Assembly (NCBI RefSeq): GCF_005298075.1
Contig: NZ_SZZH01000001.1
Span: 1,426,001 to 1,490,000 of the forward strand
Length of the DNA stretch: 64,000 nt
Source of the DNA: Nakamurella flava
GTDB taxonomy: Bacteria; Actinomycetota; Actinomycetes; Mycobacteriales; Nakamurellaceae
Direction of reading: 5' to 3'
The notes under the pieces are model-generated. The model worked only from the letters and a program-made list of their open reading frames with translations. It ran no database searches and was not told the origin of the DNA. Of the stretch, positions 1-10,267 are shown piece after piece. Each line of letters starts with the position of its first letter. The stretch's first letter is position 1. The position numbers and the translations under genes are program-made.

Positions 1-894
1 GACCGCGTCGTCGGCGGCGCGTGGCACATCGTGCTCATCGTCGTCGTCGCCCTGGTGCTGCGGTGGCTCGCGTACCGGGTGATCAACCGGGTGGCCGGAC
101 TCACCGCGCAGGGCACCCCGCCGGCGATGCTGCGTCCGCTCCGGCAGATGCCGCTCCGCAACCGGATCACCCGAGGGGTGTCGGCCGAACGCCGACGTCA
201 GCGGGCGCTGGCGGTGGGTTCGCTACTGAGGTCCGTCGTCTCCTTCCTCATCCTCGGCACCGCTTCGGTCCTGGTCCTCGCCGAGCTCGGCATCGACGTC
301 GCCCCGCTCCTGGCGTCGGCCGGGATCCTCGGGGTCGCCCTGGCCTTCGGCGCCCAGAACCTGGTCAAGGACTTCCTGTCCGGGCTGTTCCTGACCCTGG
401 AGGACCAGTTCGGGGTCGGCGACACCGTCGACCTGGGTGCCGCCACCGGCGTGGTCACCGAGGTCGGCCTGCGCACCACCACCGTGCGAGCCGGCGACGG
501 CACCATCTGGCACGTCCGCAACGGGGAGATCCTGCGGGTCGGCAACTCCAGCCAGGGCGAGGCGGTCGTCTCGGTGGATCTGGTGATGCCGTACGACGCG
601 GACGTCGCCAAGGCCACCGAGGTGGCGCAGCGGGAATCGGACCTGGTCGCCGATCAGGCCGACTGGGCCGAGAAGGTCGTCGAGCGGCCCGCCGTGGTCG
701 GGATCGCCGCCGTGGGCCCCGGGACGGTTACCCTGCGCGTCACCGCCACGGTGCGCAGCGGAGACCAGGATGCGTTCGCCCGCGCCCTCCGGGCCGCCAT
801 CCGGGTCGGTTTCGACGCCGCCCGGAACGAGAACCCGGCGTGGGACTTCCGGCCGCCGGCTCCGGCCGGCGAGCGCGGGACAATGGACCGGTGA
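1..894 (+). CDS. MscS-family mechanosensitive ion channel, 5'-truncated by the window edge
   Basis: This is a small-conductance mechanosensitive channel of the inner membrane, which opens under membrane tension to release solutes during osmotic downshock. The reading frame is already open at base 1, so the true start lies upstream. About 297 residues are present. The stretch [18 protein letters not shown] followed by [16 protein letters not shown] is the pore helix and start of the beta domain typical of MscS. Hydrophobic segments occur near the N-terminus and just before that motif. The stop codon overlaps the GTG start of the globin gene (GTGA), so the two are translationally coupled. Family is clear; subfamily and exact length are not. 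Confidence 0.88.
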   Translation, partial: DRVVGGAWHIVLIVVVALVLRWLAYRVINRVAGLTAQGTPPAMLRPLRQMPLRNRITRGVSAERRRQRALAVGSLLRSVVSFLILGTASVLVLAELGIDVAPLLASAGILGVALAFGAQNLVKDFLSGLFLTLEDQFGVGDTVDLGAATGVVTEVGLRTTTVRAGDGTIWHVRNGEILRVGNSSQGEAVVSVDLVMPYDADVAKATEVAQRESDLVADQADWAEKVVERPAVVGIAAVGPGTVTLRVTATVRSGDQDAFARALRAAIRVGFDAARNENPAWDFRPPAPAGERGTMDR

Positions 895-1328
895 GCGACT
901 CCCGTCCCCCCGCCCTCGGCCCCCTCACCCCGGCGTCCCCGCCGCCGGCGAGCCCCGGTTCGTTCTACGAGGAGGTCGGCGGCGCCGAGGTGTTCGCCGG
1001 CATCGTCCACCGGTTCTACGAGGTGGTCGCCGACGACCCGGTCCTGCGCCCGCTGTACCCGGAGGAGGATCTGGGTCCGGCCGAGGTGCGGCTCCGCCTG
1101 TTCCTCGAGCAGTACTGGGGTGGTCCACGCACCTACTCCGAGCAGCGCGGACATCCCCGGCTGCGGATGCGGCACGCCCCGTTCGCGATCGGGCACCGCG
1201 AGAAGGAGCACTGGCTGGCCGCCATGCGGGTCGGGGTCGACGGCGCGGGGCTCACCCCGCCGCAGTACGAGCGGCTGTGGGCGTACCTGGAGATGGCCGC
1301 CGAGAGCCTGGTCAACCGCCCGCACTGA
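891..1328 (+). CDS. glbO: Group II truncated hemoglobin (trHbO-like)
   Basis: This is a truncated globin, a cytoplasmic haem protein that binds O2 or related ligands. The proximal histidine is in RMRHAPFAI. The group II signature residues are visible: Tyr in RFYEVV (B10), Tyr in PLYPEEDL (CD1) and Trp in KEHWLAAM (G8). The GTG start at 891 overlaps the stop of the upstream channel gene. About 145 residues follow, including an unusually Pro-rich N-terminal tail of roughly 20 residues. The tail may be partly artefactual, but no better internal start is seen. In mycobacteria glbO lies close to the ettA/gdh/thioesterase block also present here. The gene converges on the next one with a 22-nt gap. 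Confidence 0.9.
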   Translation: MSDSRPPALGPLTPASPPPASPGSFYEEVGGAEVFAGIVHRFYEVVADDPVLRPLYPEEDLGPAEVRLRLFLEQYWGGPRTYSEQRGHPRLRMRHAPFAIGHREKEHWLAAMRVGVDGAGLTPPQYERLWAYLEMAAESLVNRPH

Positions 1329-1350
1329 GCGGTGCGGGCGGCCGCGATGC

Positions 1351-1980
1351 TCAGAGCAGCAGCGGCAGGAGCGAGTGCCGTCGGCGGACCACCGCGCCGT
1401 ACCGGGCGTCGATCCGCGCCCAGGCATCGGTCGCGCTGATCCGCACCGTCTCCCCCGCGGCCGACGGCGCGAAACCCATGCCGGACAGGGCGAACAGCAT
1501 CCGCAGGCTGATCGGCACCCGCATCCCCTGACCGGTCACCGTCAGCACCTCGGTGTCCAGCAGTGCCGTGGACGCCGCACCCATGGGCCCGGGGCGGGCC
1601 TTGGCGCCGGTGGCCCCGTCGGCGGCGAGGTCGGCGAGCACGTCGGCCGGCACCTCGTCGACGACGACCCATCCCGAACGCGGCGGCAACTGTGACCGCC
1701 ACTGGGCGTCGACGCGCACCCCGGGGTCGACCCGTTCGGATCGGGCGACGGCCAGCCCGGCGAGCAGATTGCCGGCCAGCACGGTGATGTCGGTCGGGTC
1801 GACGGTGCCGCTGATCGCCCGCGTGACCAGGGCGTCGAACGGCGTCCCCGCCCAGATCCGGACCAGGTCACCGTCGGCGCGCAGCCGCACCGCGCCGGCC
1901 GGGTCCCAGCGGGCGACGCGGCCGACGAACGCCGTCGCATCGGACCGGTCGGCGTCCTGCGCCGGCAACAGGAACGTCAC
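1351..1980 (-). CDS. Conserved actinobacterial protein of unknown function
   Basis: This gene encodes about 209 residues with no transmembrane segment or signal peptide. I recognise no catalytic motif. The GTG start at 1980 overlaps the stop of the thioesterase gene by 4 nt (GTGA), so the two are translationally coupled. The same order (thioesterase followed by a protein of this type) occurs downstream of gdh in mycobacteria (Rv2476c-Rv2475c-Rv2474c, from memory), so it is probably the counterpart of the Rv2474c-type protein. Function cannot be assigned. The long open frame continuing upstream of 1980 is overlap with the thioesterase gene, not part of this protein. Confidence 0.75.
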   Translation of the reverse strand: MTFLLPAQDADRSDATAFVGRVARWDPAGAVRLRADGDLVRIWAGTPFDALVTRAISGTVDPTDITVLAGNLLAGLAVARSERVDPGVRVDAQWRSQLPPRSGWVVVDEVPADVLADLAADGATGAKARPGPMGAASTALLDTEVLTVTGQGMRVPISLRMLFALSGMGFAPSAAGETVRISATDAWARIDARYGAVVRRRHSLLPLLL

Positions 1981-2423
1981 GCCGAACCCGCCACACCCGC
2001 GTCGGGCTGCGGCGCGTCGGTGATGACGTGGCGAGCGAGGAACGCCCGTTCCCGATCGTCCAGCCGGCGCGGCCGGAACGTGGCCGGGTCGACCGGGACG
2101 AGGACGGTGCTGGCCGTGGCCACGGTGTCGCCCCCGACGGTGACCAGGTAGTCGATCGTGAAGGAGGCCGTTCCCAACCGGCTCAGGCCCATCGAGACGG
2201 TCACCGGCAGACCGAACCCGATGGCCCGCTTGTAGTCGATCTCCAGATGGGCCACGACGACACCCTCGGTCAGCCGATCGACCCCGTGCTCGGCGGCCTC
2301 GGTGAACAACCAGTCGACGCGGGCCTCCTCCAGCAGGGTCACGGTCCGCGCGTTGTTGACGTGACCGAACGCGTCCAGGTCCGACCACCGCACCCGGATC
2401 TGTGCGACGTACCGCTGTGCCAC
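1977..2423 (-). CDS. Hotdog-fold acyl-CoA thioesterase (4HBT type)
   Basis: The 148-residue product has the signature of the 4-hydroxybenzoyl-CoA thioesterase group: VRWSDLDAFGHVNNARTV near residue 10, with the catalytic Asp in SDLDAFGHVNN, then LLEEARVDWLF. It would hydrolyse acyl-CoA thioesters in the cytoplasm; the substrate is unknown. The GTG start at 2423 is preceded by a purine-rich GAGAGGGAGAG ribosome-binding site about 5 nt away. This rules out the much longer upstream open frame, which overlaps gdh. It lies about 130 nt downstream of gdh on the same strand and overlaps the next gene by 4 nt. Confidence 0.88.
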   Translation of the reverse strand: MAQRYVAQIRVRWSDLDAFGHVNNARTVTLLEEARVDWLFTEAAEHGVDRLTEGVVVAHLEIDYKRAIGFGLPVTVSMGLSRLGTASFTIDYLVTVGGDTVATASTVLVPVDPATFRPRRLDDRERAFLARHVITDAPQPDAGVAGSA

Positions 2424-2557
2424 CGTGCTCTCCCTCTCGCCGACCGGTCCGGCCCACCTCGATCGGCCGGAACCAGGCGGTCCCGGCCGACCGGCCGACG
2501 TCCGAGTCTGCCCCACCGCGACGCCGCCGCCCGCCCGGGCCCGGTGGGGTCCCGGGA

Positions 2558-5500
2558 TCAGCGGATGAGCGAGCGCATCTCCCGGGCGGCGACCGACAGC
2601 CCGGCCAGGTCTCCGGCGGCGCTGCGGGTCAGTTCGCCGAGGGTCCGACCGGCCCGGCCGATACGGGAGGCGTTCTCGGTCTCCCACTGGCGGATCTTGT
2701 CGTCGGCCGACTGCTCGGGCGATGTGGTGGAGAGCACGTCGGCGGTCAGCAGTCGCAGCGACCGGTACAGGTCGTCCCGCAGCGCCTGCCGGGCCAGGGC
2801 GCCCCACCGGTCCCCCCGCGGGAGCCCACTGACCGAGGTGAGCAGCCACTCGAACTCCAGGTGCGCGGACAGGGCGTAGTACAGCTCCGCGCACTCGGTC
2901 GCCGGGCGGCCGGTGTCGTGGGCGACGTCCACGATGTCCAGCAGGCCGAAGGCGAACAGCGACAGCGCCATCCGCCGGGCGATGGGCTCGGGTGCGCCGA
3001 GACCGCGCACCCGCTCGGTGTCCTGCTCGACCGTCCGCGCCTCCGGTCCGCGCAGCAGACCCGGCAGCAGCGGCAGCAGCTCGGCGACCGGTCCGGCGTA
3101 CCGGTCGATCTCGGACCGCACGTCCAGGGGCTGTGGCCGCCGGGTGAGCAACCACCGGGCCGACCGGTCGAGGAGCCGGCGGTACCAGAGCGTCAGGGTG
3201 TCCTGGCAGGACGCCGACACCTGGTGGTCCAGGGCGGCCACCGACGCCCACACGTCGGGCAGGTCGAAGACCTCACAGGTGATCGTGTAGGCCCGGATCG
3301 CGTCCACCGGCGGTGCGGACAGCTCCTCCTCCAGCCGGAAGGCATAGGTGGTGCCGGCGCGGTTGACCATCTCGTTGACGGTCTGCGTGGTGATGATCTG
3401 CCGGGCCAGCGGGTGCTCGAGGATGTCCCGGGCGTCCTGCTCGTCGACCAAGCCGTCGTTGTTGACGTCCTGCATCTGGTGCGGGAAGTACTGCAGCAGC
3501 CGACCTGAGTAGGCCGGATCGGACGGCAGGTCACTGTCGATCATGGCTGCCGACAGACCGGACTTGACGTAGGCGAGCAGCACACTGAGCTCGGGCGAGG
3601 TCAGGCCCTCGTCGTTGGCCAGTCGCTGGTTGATCTGCGTGTGGCTGGGCAGGAACTCCAGGGCCCGGTCCAGTCGACCGGACTCGACCAACGCCGAGAT
3701 GAGCCGCGCGTGCACGGACAGCATCGGGGCGGCATGCGAGCGGGCGACCCCGAGAACCCGGTTCTGGCCGATGTTGTCGGCCAGTACGAGATGGGCCACC
3801 TCGTCCGTCATCGACGACAGCAGCTCGCGTCGACCCTGCTCGTCGAGGTCGCCCCGGTCGGCCCGCATCTGCAGGGCGATCTTGATGTTCACCTCGTGGT
3901 CGGAGGTGTCCACCCCGGCCGAGTTGTCGATGGCGTCGGTGTTGATCCGGCCGCCGGCCCGGGCGAACTCGATGCGTCCGAGCTGCGTGACCCCCAGGTT
4001 GCCGCCCTCACCGACCACCTTGGCCCTCAGGTCGGCGCCGTCGACCCGCACCGGGTCGTTGGCCTTGTCCCCGACCTCGGAGTTGGCCTGGGTGCTGGCC
4101 TTGACGTACGTGCCGATGCCGCCGTTCCACAGCAGGTCGACCGGCGCGAGCAGGATGGCCCGCATCAGCTCCGGCGGGGCCAGCGAGCTGACGTCGTCCG
4201 CCAGCCCCAGGGCGGCGCGCATGGGGGCACTGATCGGGATGGACTTGGCGGTGCGCGGCCACACCCCACCCCCGGCCGAGATGAGGCTGGTGTCGTAGTC
4301 GGCCCACGACGAGCGGGGCAGCTCGAAGAGCCGCAGGCGCTCGACGAACGACGGCCCCGCGTCGGGATCGGGATCGACGAAGATGTGCCGGTGGTCGAAG
4401 GCGCCGACCAGTCGGATGTGCTGCGAGAGCAACATGCCGTTGCCGAAGACGTCGCCGGACATGTCGCCGACGCCCACGCAGGTGAAGTCCTCGGTCTGGG
4501 TGTCCACCCCCAGCTCGCGGAAGTGGTGCTTCACCGACTCCCAGGCACCGCGCGCGGTGATGCCCATCGCCTTGTGGTCGTACCCGACGCTGCCGCCGGA
4601 GGCGAAACCGTCGCCCAACCAGAACCCGTACTCCGCCGCGACGGCGTTGGCGATGTCGGAGAACGTCGCGGTGCCCTTGTCCGCCGCGACCACCAGGTAC
4701 GGATCGTCGCCGTCCCGACGGACGACACCCGGCGGCGGGACGACCGCGCCGTCGACCCGGTTGTCGGTCAGGTCGAGGAGCCCGGCGATGAACATCCGGT
4801 AGCAGGCGATCCCCTCGGCGGTCAGCCGCTCCCGGTCGGCGGCCGGGTCGCCGGTGATCGCCGGGGGCCGCCGTACGACGAACCCGCCCTTGGCCCCGAC
4901 CGGCACGATGACCGCGTTCTTGACCTCCTGCGCCTTGACCAGGCCGAGGACCTCGGTGCGGAAGTCCTCCGGGCGGTCCGACCAGCGCAGGCCCCCGCGG
5001 GCCACGTCGCCGAAGCGCAGGTGGACCCCCTCGACCCGCGGCGAGTACACCCAGATCTCATGCGCCGGAATCGGTTTGGGCATCCCCGGCACATCGCCGG
5101 GATCGATCTTGAAGGAGAGGAACTCCCGGCTGCGGCCCTGATCGTCGCGGCGGTAGCGGTTGGTGCGCCGGGTGGCCTGGATGACCCGCAGCAGTGAGCG
5201 CAGGATGCGGTCGGCGTCCAGGCTGGTGACCTCGTCCAGCGCCCGGGTGATGGTGTCGACGTGGCCGGCGACCTGGGTGGCCCGCTGCTCGGGACCACCG
5301 GTCCCCGGGTAGAGCTCGGGGTCGAATTGGGCCCGGAACAGGGCGGCCAGCTCGGCGGCGATCGCCGGGTGGGCGACCAGCACGCGTTCGACGTAGGCCT
5401 GCGTGTAGGGGGTCCCCACCTGCCGCAGGTAGTGCACGTAAGCACGCAGGACGGCGACCTCGGTCCAGTCCATCCCGGCGGCCAGGACCAGTTCGTTGAA

Positions 5501-7591
5501 CCCGTCCACCTCGCTGCGGCCGCTCCACGCCGCCGCGAACGCCTCGGTGAGCCGGGTCCGCAGCTGCGCCGACCCGGCGCCGGTGGCGGCCGCCGCGCTG
5601 GGGAACCGCAGGCCGAAGTCGTAGATCCGGGAGGTGGTCCCGGGACCGCGGCGCACCTCGAAGGGTCGTTCGTCGATGACCTCGGCGCCCAGACTCTGCA
5701 GCACGGGCAGCGCGCGGGAGAGGGTGACCGCCCCGCCGTTGACGTACAGCTTCAGACGCCAGTCGCCCTCGTCCTGATCGGCGGCGGGGTCGCCCACCCC
5801 CGCCGGCCGGGCCGCGATCATCCGTAGGGCCAGGTCGTCGTCGGAGTTGAGCTGGTCGAGCAGCCGGAGATCGGCGACCGCGTCCTCGGCGGTGTAATCC
5901 TGCTTGTACGCCTCGTCGAAGGCGTCGGCGTACCGGGCCAGCGCTCCCGCGGTGTCCAGGTGTTCCTCGGCGTCCGGGGCGTCGACCTCGGGGTCCGCAC
6001 CCCCGGCGCCGGTTCCGACGACGGCCTTGACCAGCCGGTCCTCCCAGCTGCGGATCGTGGCCCGCAACTGGCGGGTCAGCTCGGCCGGGTCGGGCTCACG
6101 CCGCCGGGCCGGGTCGGTCAGCACCGTGAAATGCACTGCCGCCAGCAGGGAGTCGCCCACCCGGGCGGTGTACTGGATGTCGGTGCCGTCGAAGGCGTCG
6201 AGCAGGATGCGCTGCATCGCCAGGCGGCACTTGGTCGTGTAGCGGTCCCGCGGCAGGTAGACCATCACCGAGACGAAGCGGCTGAACGGGTCCGGCTGCA
6301 GGAAGGCCCGCAACCGGCGACGGCTGGCCAGCTGCAGCACGCTGCCCACCACCTCGACGACCAGGTCCGGCGACGCCCAGAACAGCTCGGCCCGCGGGTA
6401 GGTGGCGAGCAGATCCATCGCCCGCTGACCGGTGTAGCTGTCGGGCGCGGACCCCAGCGCCGACAGCACGGCCTGCACCGTCAGTCGCAGCACCGGGGTC
6501 GTGGTGATCTCGGCGTTCAGGGCGCGGGGCGTCAACGCCCCCAGGAACCGGTGCTCGCCGGTCACCGCTCCGGCGCTGTCCAGCAGCCGCACCCGCACCT
6601 CGAACGGCGGCACGTCCCGGGTCAGCGCCGACGGCGCCGACGACCGGGTGATCAACAGGTGCGACTGCTCCCCCGGTGCCCACAGCTCGGCGTCCCACGA
6701 GGTGTGGGCACTGCCGCGCAGCACGCCGAGGCCGCTCCCCGGCACGATGTGCAGATCCGTGGCGTCCCCCACCGTCCCGTCCGTGGTCGCGGCGAGACGT
6801 TCGTACCGGCGGTAGCCGAGGAAGGTGAGATTGCCGGAGACCAGCCAGTAGAGGAAGTCGGCCGCCTCGGAGACCTCCTGGGCCGACCGGGGTGACACCG
6901 TCGCCCGCAACTCGGCGGCGGCGGCCGCGGCCGCACCGGTCAGCGCGGCCGCGTCGGCCACCACCGCCCGCACGTCGGCCAGGGCGTCGAGCAGGGCGGC
7001 TTCGATGGCCTCCGCGCGCTCGGCGTCGGACAGCCGATCGACGAGCACGTGCATCCAGGACTCCCGCACGGGGTGTCCCGCCGGCTCCGGCACGGCGCGC
7101 TCGGGGAACCGGACCGCCCCCGCGCTGGTGGTGCGGACCACGTCGGACAGCTCGCCCTCGTCGTCCCGGATGACCGTGAGGATGGGGTGCAGGACCCGAT
7201 GCACGGCCACCCCGTGCACCGACAGCACGCCGATGACGGACTCGACCAGGTACGGCATGTCGTCGTTGACGATGTCGATGACCGTCGTGGTGTCCGACCA
7301 GCCGGTGCCGTCCCCACTGCTGGTGGTGCGCGGGTTGAAGACGCGCAGCGCCGTCTCTCCCGGCTGCCGACGATGCCCGACCCGCCAGTGGGCGTCGACG
7401 ATGGCGAGCACGTCGTCGGCGGTGCGGGGTTGGTCCTCCGCGGGGACGTGGTCGAAGTACGCCGCCAGCAGATCGGCGCGATCGGGGCGGACCTGTGCGG
7501 CCCGGCCGACCGCACTGGCCGGGTCGGCCGTCGGATCGCTGGGGAGGGCCGCGACGCGGGGGGTGGTGCGTCGCGGGTGGGTCTGGGTCAT
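2558..7591 (-). CDS. gdh: NAD-specific glutamate dehydrogenase, large (about 180 kDa) type
   Basis: The gene encodes the very large GDH class found in actinobacteria and proteobacteria. It interconverts glutamate and 2-oxoglutarate plus ammonium using NAD. The 1677-residue length matches that class. The catalytic region around residues 860-1200 contains the GAKGGFV motif near residue 900, with the nucleotide-binding part following. The N-terminal 700 residues form the regulatory region. The ATG at 7591 has AGGACGG just upstream. In mycobacteria this enzyme is controlled by the GarA phosphoprotein; no GarA gene is present here. Downstream are a thioesterase and a conserved hypothetical, as in Mycobacterium. 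Confidence 0.95.
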   Translation of the reverse strand: MTQTHPRRTTPRVAALPSDPTADPASAVGRAAQVRPDRADLLAAYFDHVPAEDQPRTADDVLAIVDAHWRVGHRRQPGETALRVFNPRTTSSGDGTGWSDTTTVIDIVNDDMPYLVESVIGVLSVHGVAVHRVLHPILTVIRDDEGELSDVVRTTSAGAVRFPERAVPEPAGHPVRESWMHVLVDRLSDAERAEAIEAALLDALADVRAVVADAAALTGAAAAAAAELRATVSPRSAQEVSEAADFLYWLVSGNLTFLGYRRYERLAATTDGTVGDATDLHIVPGSGLGVLRGSAHTSWDAELWAPGEQSHLLITRSSAPSALTRDVPPFEVRVRLLDSAGAVTGEHRFLGALTPRALNAEITTTPVLRLTVQAVLSALGSAPDSYTGQRAMDLLATYPRAELFWASPDLVVEVVGSVLQLASRRRLRAFLQPDPFSRFVSVMVYLPRDRYTTKCRLAMQRILLDAFDGTDIQYTARVGDSLLAAVHFTVLTDPARRREPDPAELTRQLRATIRSWEDRLVKAVVGTGAGGADPEVDAPDAEEHLDTAGALARYADAFDEAYKQDYTAEDAVADLRLLDQLNSDDDLALRMIAARPAGVGDPAADQDEGDWRLKLYVNGGAVTLSRALPVLQSLGAEVIDERPFEVRRGPGTTSRIYDFGLRFPSAAAATGAGSAQLRTRLTEAFAAAWSGRSEVDGFNELVLAAGMDWTEVAVLRAYVHYLRQVGTPYTQAYVERVLVAHPAIAAELAALFRAQFDPELYPGTGGPEQRATQVAGHVDTITRALDEVTSLDADRILRSLLRVIQATRRTNRYRRDDQGRSREFLSFKIDPGDVPGMPKPIPAHEIWVYSPRVEGVHLRFGDVARGGLRWSDRPEDFRTEVLGLVKAQEVKNAVIVPVGAKGGFVVRRPPAITGDPAADRERLTAEGIACYRMFIAGLLDLTDNRVDGAVVPPPGVVRRDGDDPYLVVAADKGTATFSDIANAVAAEYGFWLGDGFASGGSVGYDHKAMGITARGAWESVKHHFRELGVDTQTEDFTCVGVGDMSGDVFGNGMLLSQHIRLVGAFDHRHIFVDPDPDAGPSFVERLRLFELPRSSWADYDTSLISAGGGVWPRTAKSIPISAPMRAALGLADDVSSLAPPELMRAILLAPVDLLWNGGIGTYVKASTQANSEVGDKANDPVRVDGADLRAKVVGEGGNLGVTQLGRIEFARAGGRINTDAIDNSAGVDTSDHEVNIKIALQMRADRGDLDEQGRRELLSSMTDEVAHLVLADNIGQNRVLGVARSHAAPMLSVHARLISALVESGRLDRALEFLPSHTQINQRLANDEGLTSPELSVLLAYVKSGLSAAMIDSDLPSDPAYSGRLLQYFPHQMQDVNNDGLVDEQDARDILEHPLARQIITTQTVNEMVNRAGTTYAFRLEEELSAPPVDAIRAYTITCEVFDLPDVWASVAALDHQVSASCQDTLTLWYRRLLDRSARWLLTRRPQPLDVRSEIDRYAGPVAELLPLLPGLLRGPEARTVEQDTERVRGLGAPEPIARRMALSLFAFGLLDIVDVAHDTGRPATECAELYYALSAHLEFEWLLTSVSGLPRGDRWGALARQALRDDLYRSLRLLTADVLSTTSPEQSADDKIRQWETENASRIGRAGRTLGELTRSAAGDLAGLSVAAREMRSLIR

Positions 7592-7967
7592 GGCCGTCCT
7601 GATTCTGTCGCGCTGCCTGATCCTGGGGGGCGCACGTCACCGTCCGGTCCGGTAGCGACGGTGCGACCAGAGCCCGAGGGTAGGCCCTTGATCGGTTCCG
7701 AGGACGGACCATCGGGTACTGGCGGTGAGACATCTCCCGCCGGGTCAACCCCGGAGCCCGTGGAGCGTCCTGGGGGGTTTTCCCGATCGTGTGAGGAATC
7801 ACCGAAAGAAGGGCCGGTGATCAACGGCGCGGCCGCTCGGGCGTCCCTCGGAGGACTGAGGGCCCCAGAGTCCGCCCCACCGTCATGACCTCCCGGCCCG
7901 GCTGCGCCCCGGGACCGCTCACCGCCCCACCACCGCCGTCCTGTCCGCACCACCGAACGGAGCCCCG
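7592..7967. other. Divergent intergenic region between gdh and the small zinc-ribbon gene
   Basis: This 376-nt stretch carries the 5' regions of gdh (minus strand) and of the small ORF at 7968 (plus strand). The clearest element is an inverted repeat, CACCGTC at 7638-7644 and GACGGTG at 7657-7663, about 50 nt upstream of gdh, which could be an operator or a leader hairpin. A weaker CCCTC/GAGGG repeat occurs near 7847-7865. No further gene is evident. Confidence 0.4.
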
Positions 7968-8147
7968 ATGACCCACTCCCGAACTGCAACCGCCCACCCG
8001 ACCGTCGGCGACGATTCCGCCGACGCCACCCAGCTGCTCTCCCTGGGCGCCCCGCTCGCCTGCCCGACCTGCGGGTCGTTCACCGAGCCGGCGGCAACGC
8101 CGACCGGATGGCGCTGCCTGGCCGAGACCTGCGTCTGGGCGGCCTGA
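7968..8147 (+). CDS. Small zinc-ribbon-like protein, 59 residues
   Basis: This short gene starts with ATG at 7968, preceded by GGAG five bases upstream, and ends at TGA 8145-8147. The second half carries two cysteine pairs: CPTC at residues 32-35 and CLAETC at residues 50-55. This spacing suggests a single zinc ribbon. It also has a Trp at residue 48 and a hydrophobic end (VWAA). The N-terminal 25 residues look disordered. A very strong hairpin terminator follows 24 nt after the stop. It lies between gdh and ettA; no function can be assigned. The RBS, coding-like composition, Cys pattern and terminator together make it a likely real gene. Confidence 0.7.
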   Translation: MTHSRTATAHPTVGDDSADATQLLSLGAPLACPTCGSFTEPAATPTGWRCLAETCVWAA

Positions 8148-8170
8148 ACCAGCAACGGCGCAAGAGCCGA

Positions 8171-8217
8171 AACGGCGACAGGGCCGGGATCATGACGATC
8201 CCGGCCCTGTCGCCGTT
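8171..8217. terminator. Bidirectional intrinsic terminator, 21-bp perfect stem
   Basis: Bases 8171-8191 and 8197-8217 form a perfect 21-bp inverted repeat with a 5-nt loop (ATGAC). It sits between the convergent ends of the small zinc-ribbon gene (plus) and ettA (minus) and could serve both directions. U-runs are short, as usual in this GC-rich sequence. Confidence 0.85.
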
Positions 8218-8234
8218 GTCCACCGGGCGATCGC

Positions 8235-9911
<1,677 letters not shown>

Positions 9912-10267
9912 GGCTTCGAGTCCCTCTTCTTCTTCTCTGCTGGGCCACCGAATGGTGGCGAACGGCGGTCACCATCGCGGTGGTGACGCCCCGGACGGCA
10001 CGGACTGGGGGCGACCCGACCCGGCCGTCGTCCTGCGTGGCCGGCCGGGAGGCCGCCTGACAGTCTGCCCGATCGCGACCCGGGAACCGACGGGATTCGC
10101 CCGACGGGCCCTTCGGGACCCACCACGGCCGACGGACGAATCCGGTGTCGCGCCGAAGGTCGATCGGCCGCCGGGCCGCCCAGCCGGGGGATCCCGCGCC
10201 GCCGGGACCTTCCGGCAGATGGGAACGGACCGGGTAAAGCCAAAGTAAAGGGCGGGGAGGTGGGCCG
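9912..10267. promoter_or_regulatory. Divergent promoter region between ettA and a hydrolase gene
   Basis: This 356-nt region separates two divergent genes and holds no further convincing gene. It contains two adjacent perfect inverted repeats: GCCACC/GGTGGC at 9944-9949 and 9954-9959, and GTCACCA/TGGTGAC at 9968-9974 and 9981-9987. The first lies about 33 nt upstream of the ettA start, so the repeats could be operators or leader hairpins. At the other end, GGGGAGGTGG just before 10268 is the ribosome-binding site of the hydrolase gene. Confidence 0.45.

Noticed and set aside
1981-2457. N-terminal extension of the 1351-1980 protein into the thioesterase gene
   Set aside because: The extension overlaps the thioesterase coding region in another frame; the GTGA overlap gives the natural start at 1980.
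3641-5197. Plus-strand frame opposite gdh
   Set aside because: Antisense to a conserved enzyme; Gly/Val/Asp-rich with no motif.
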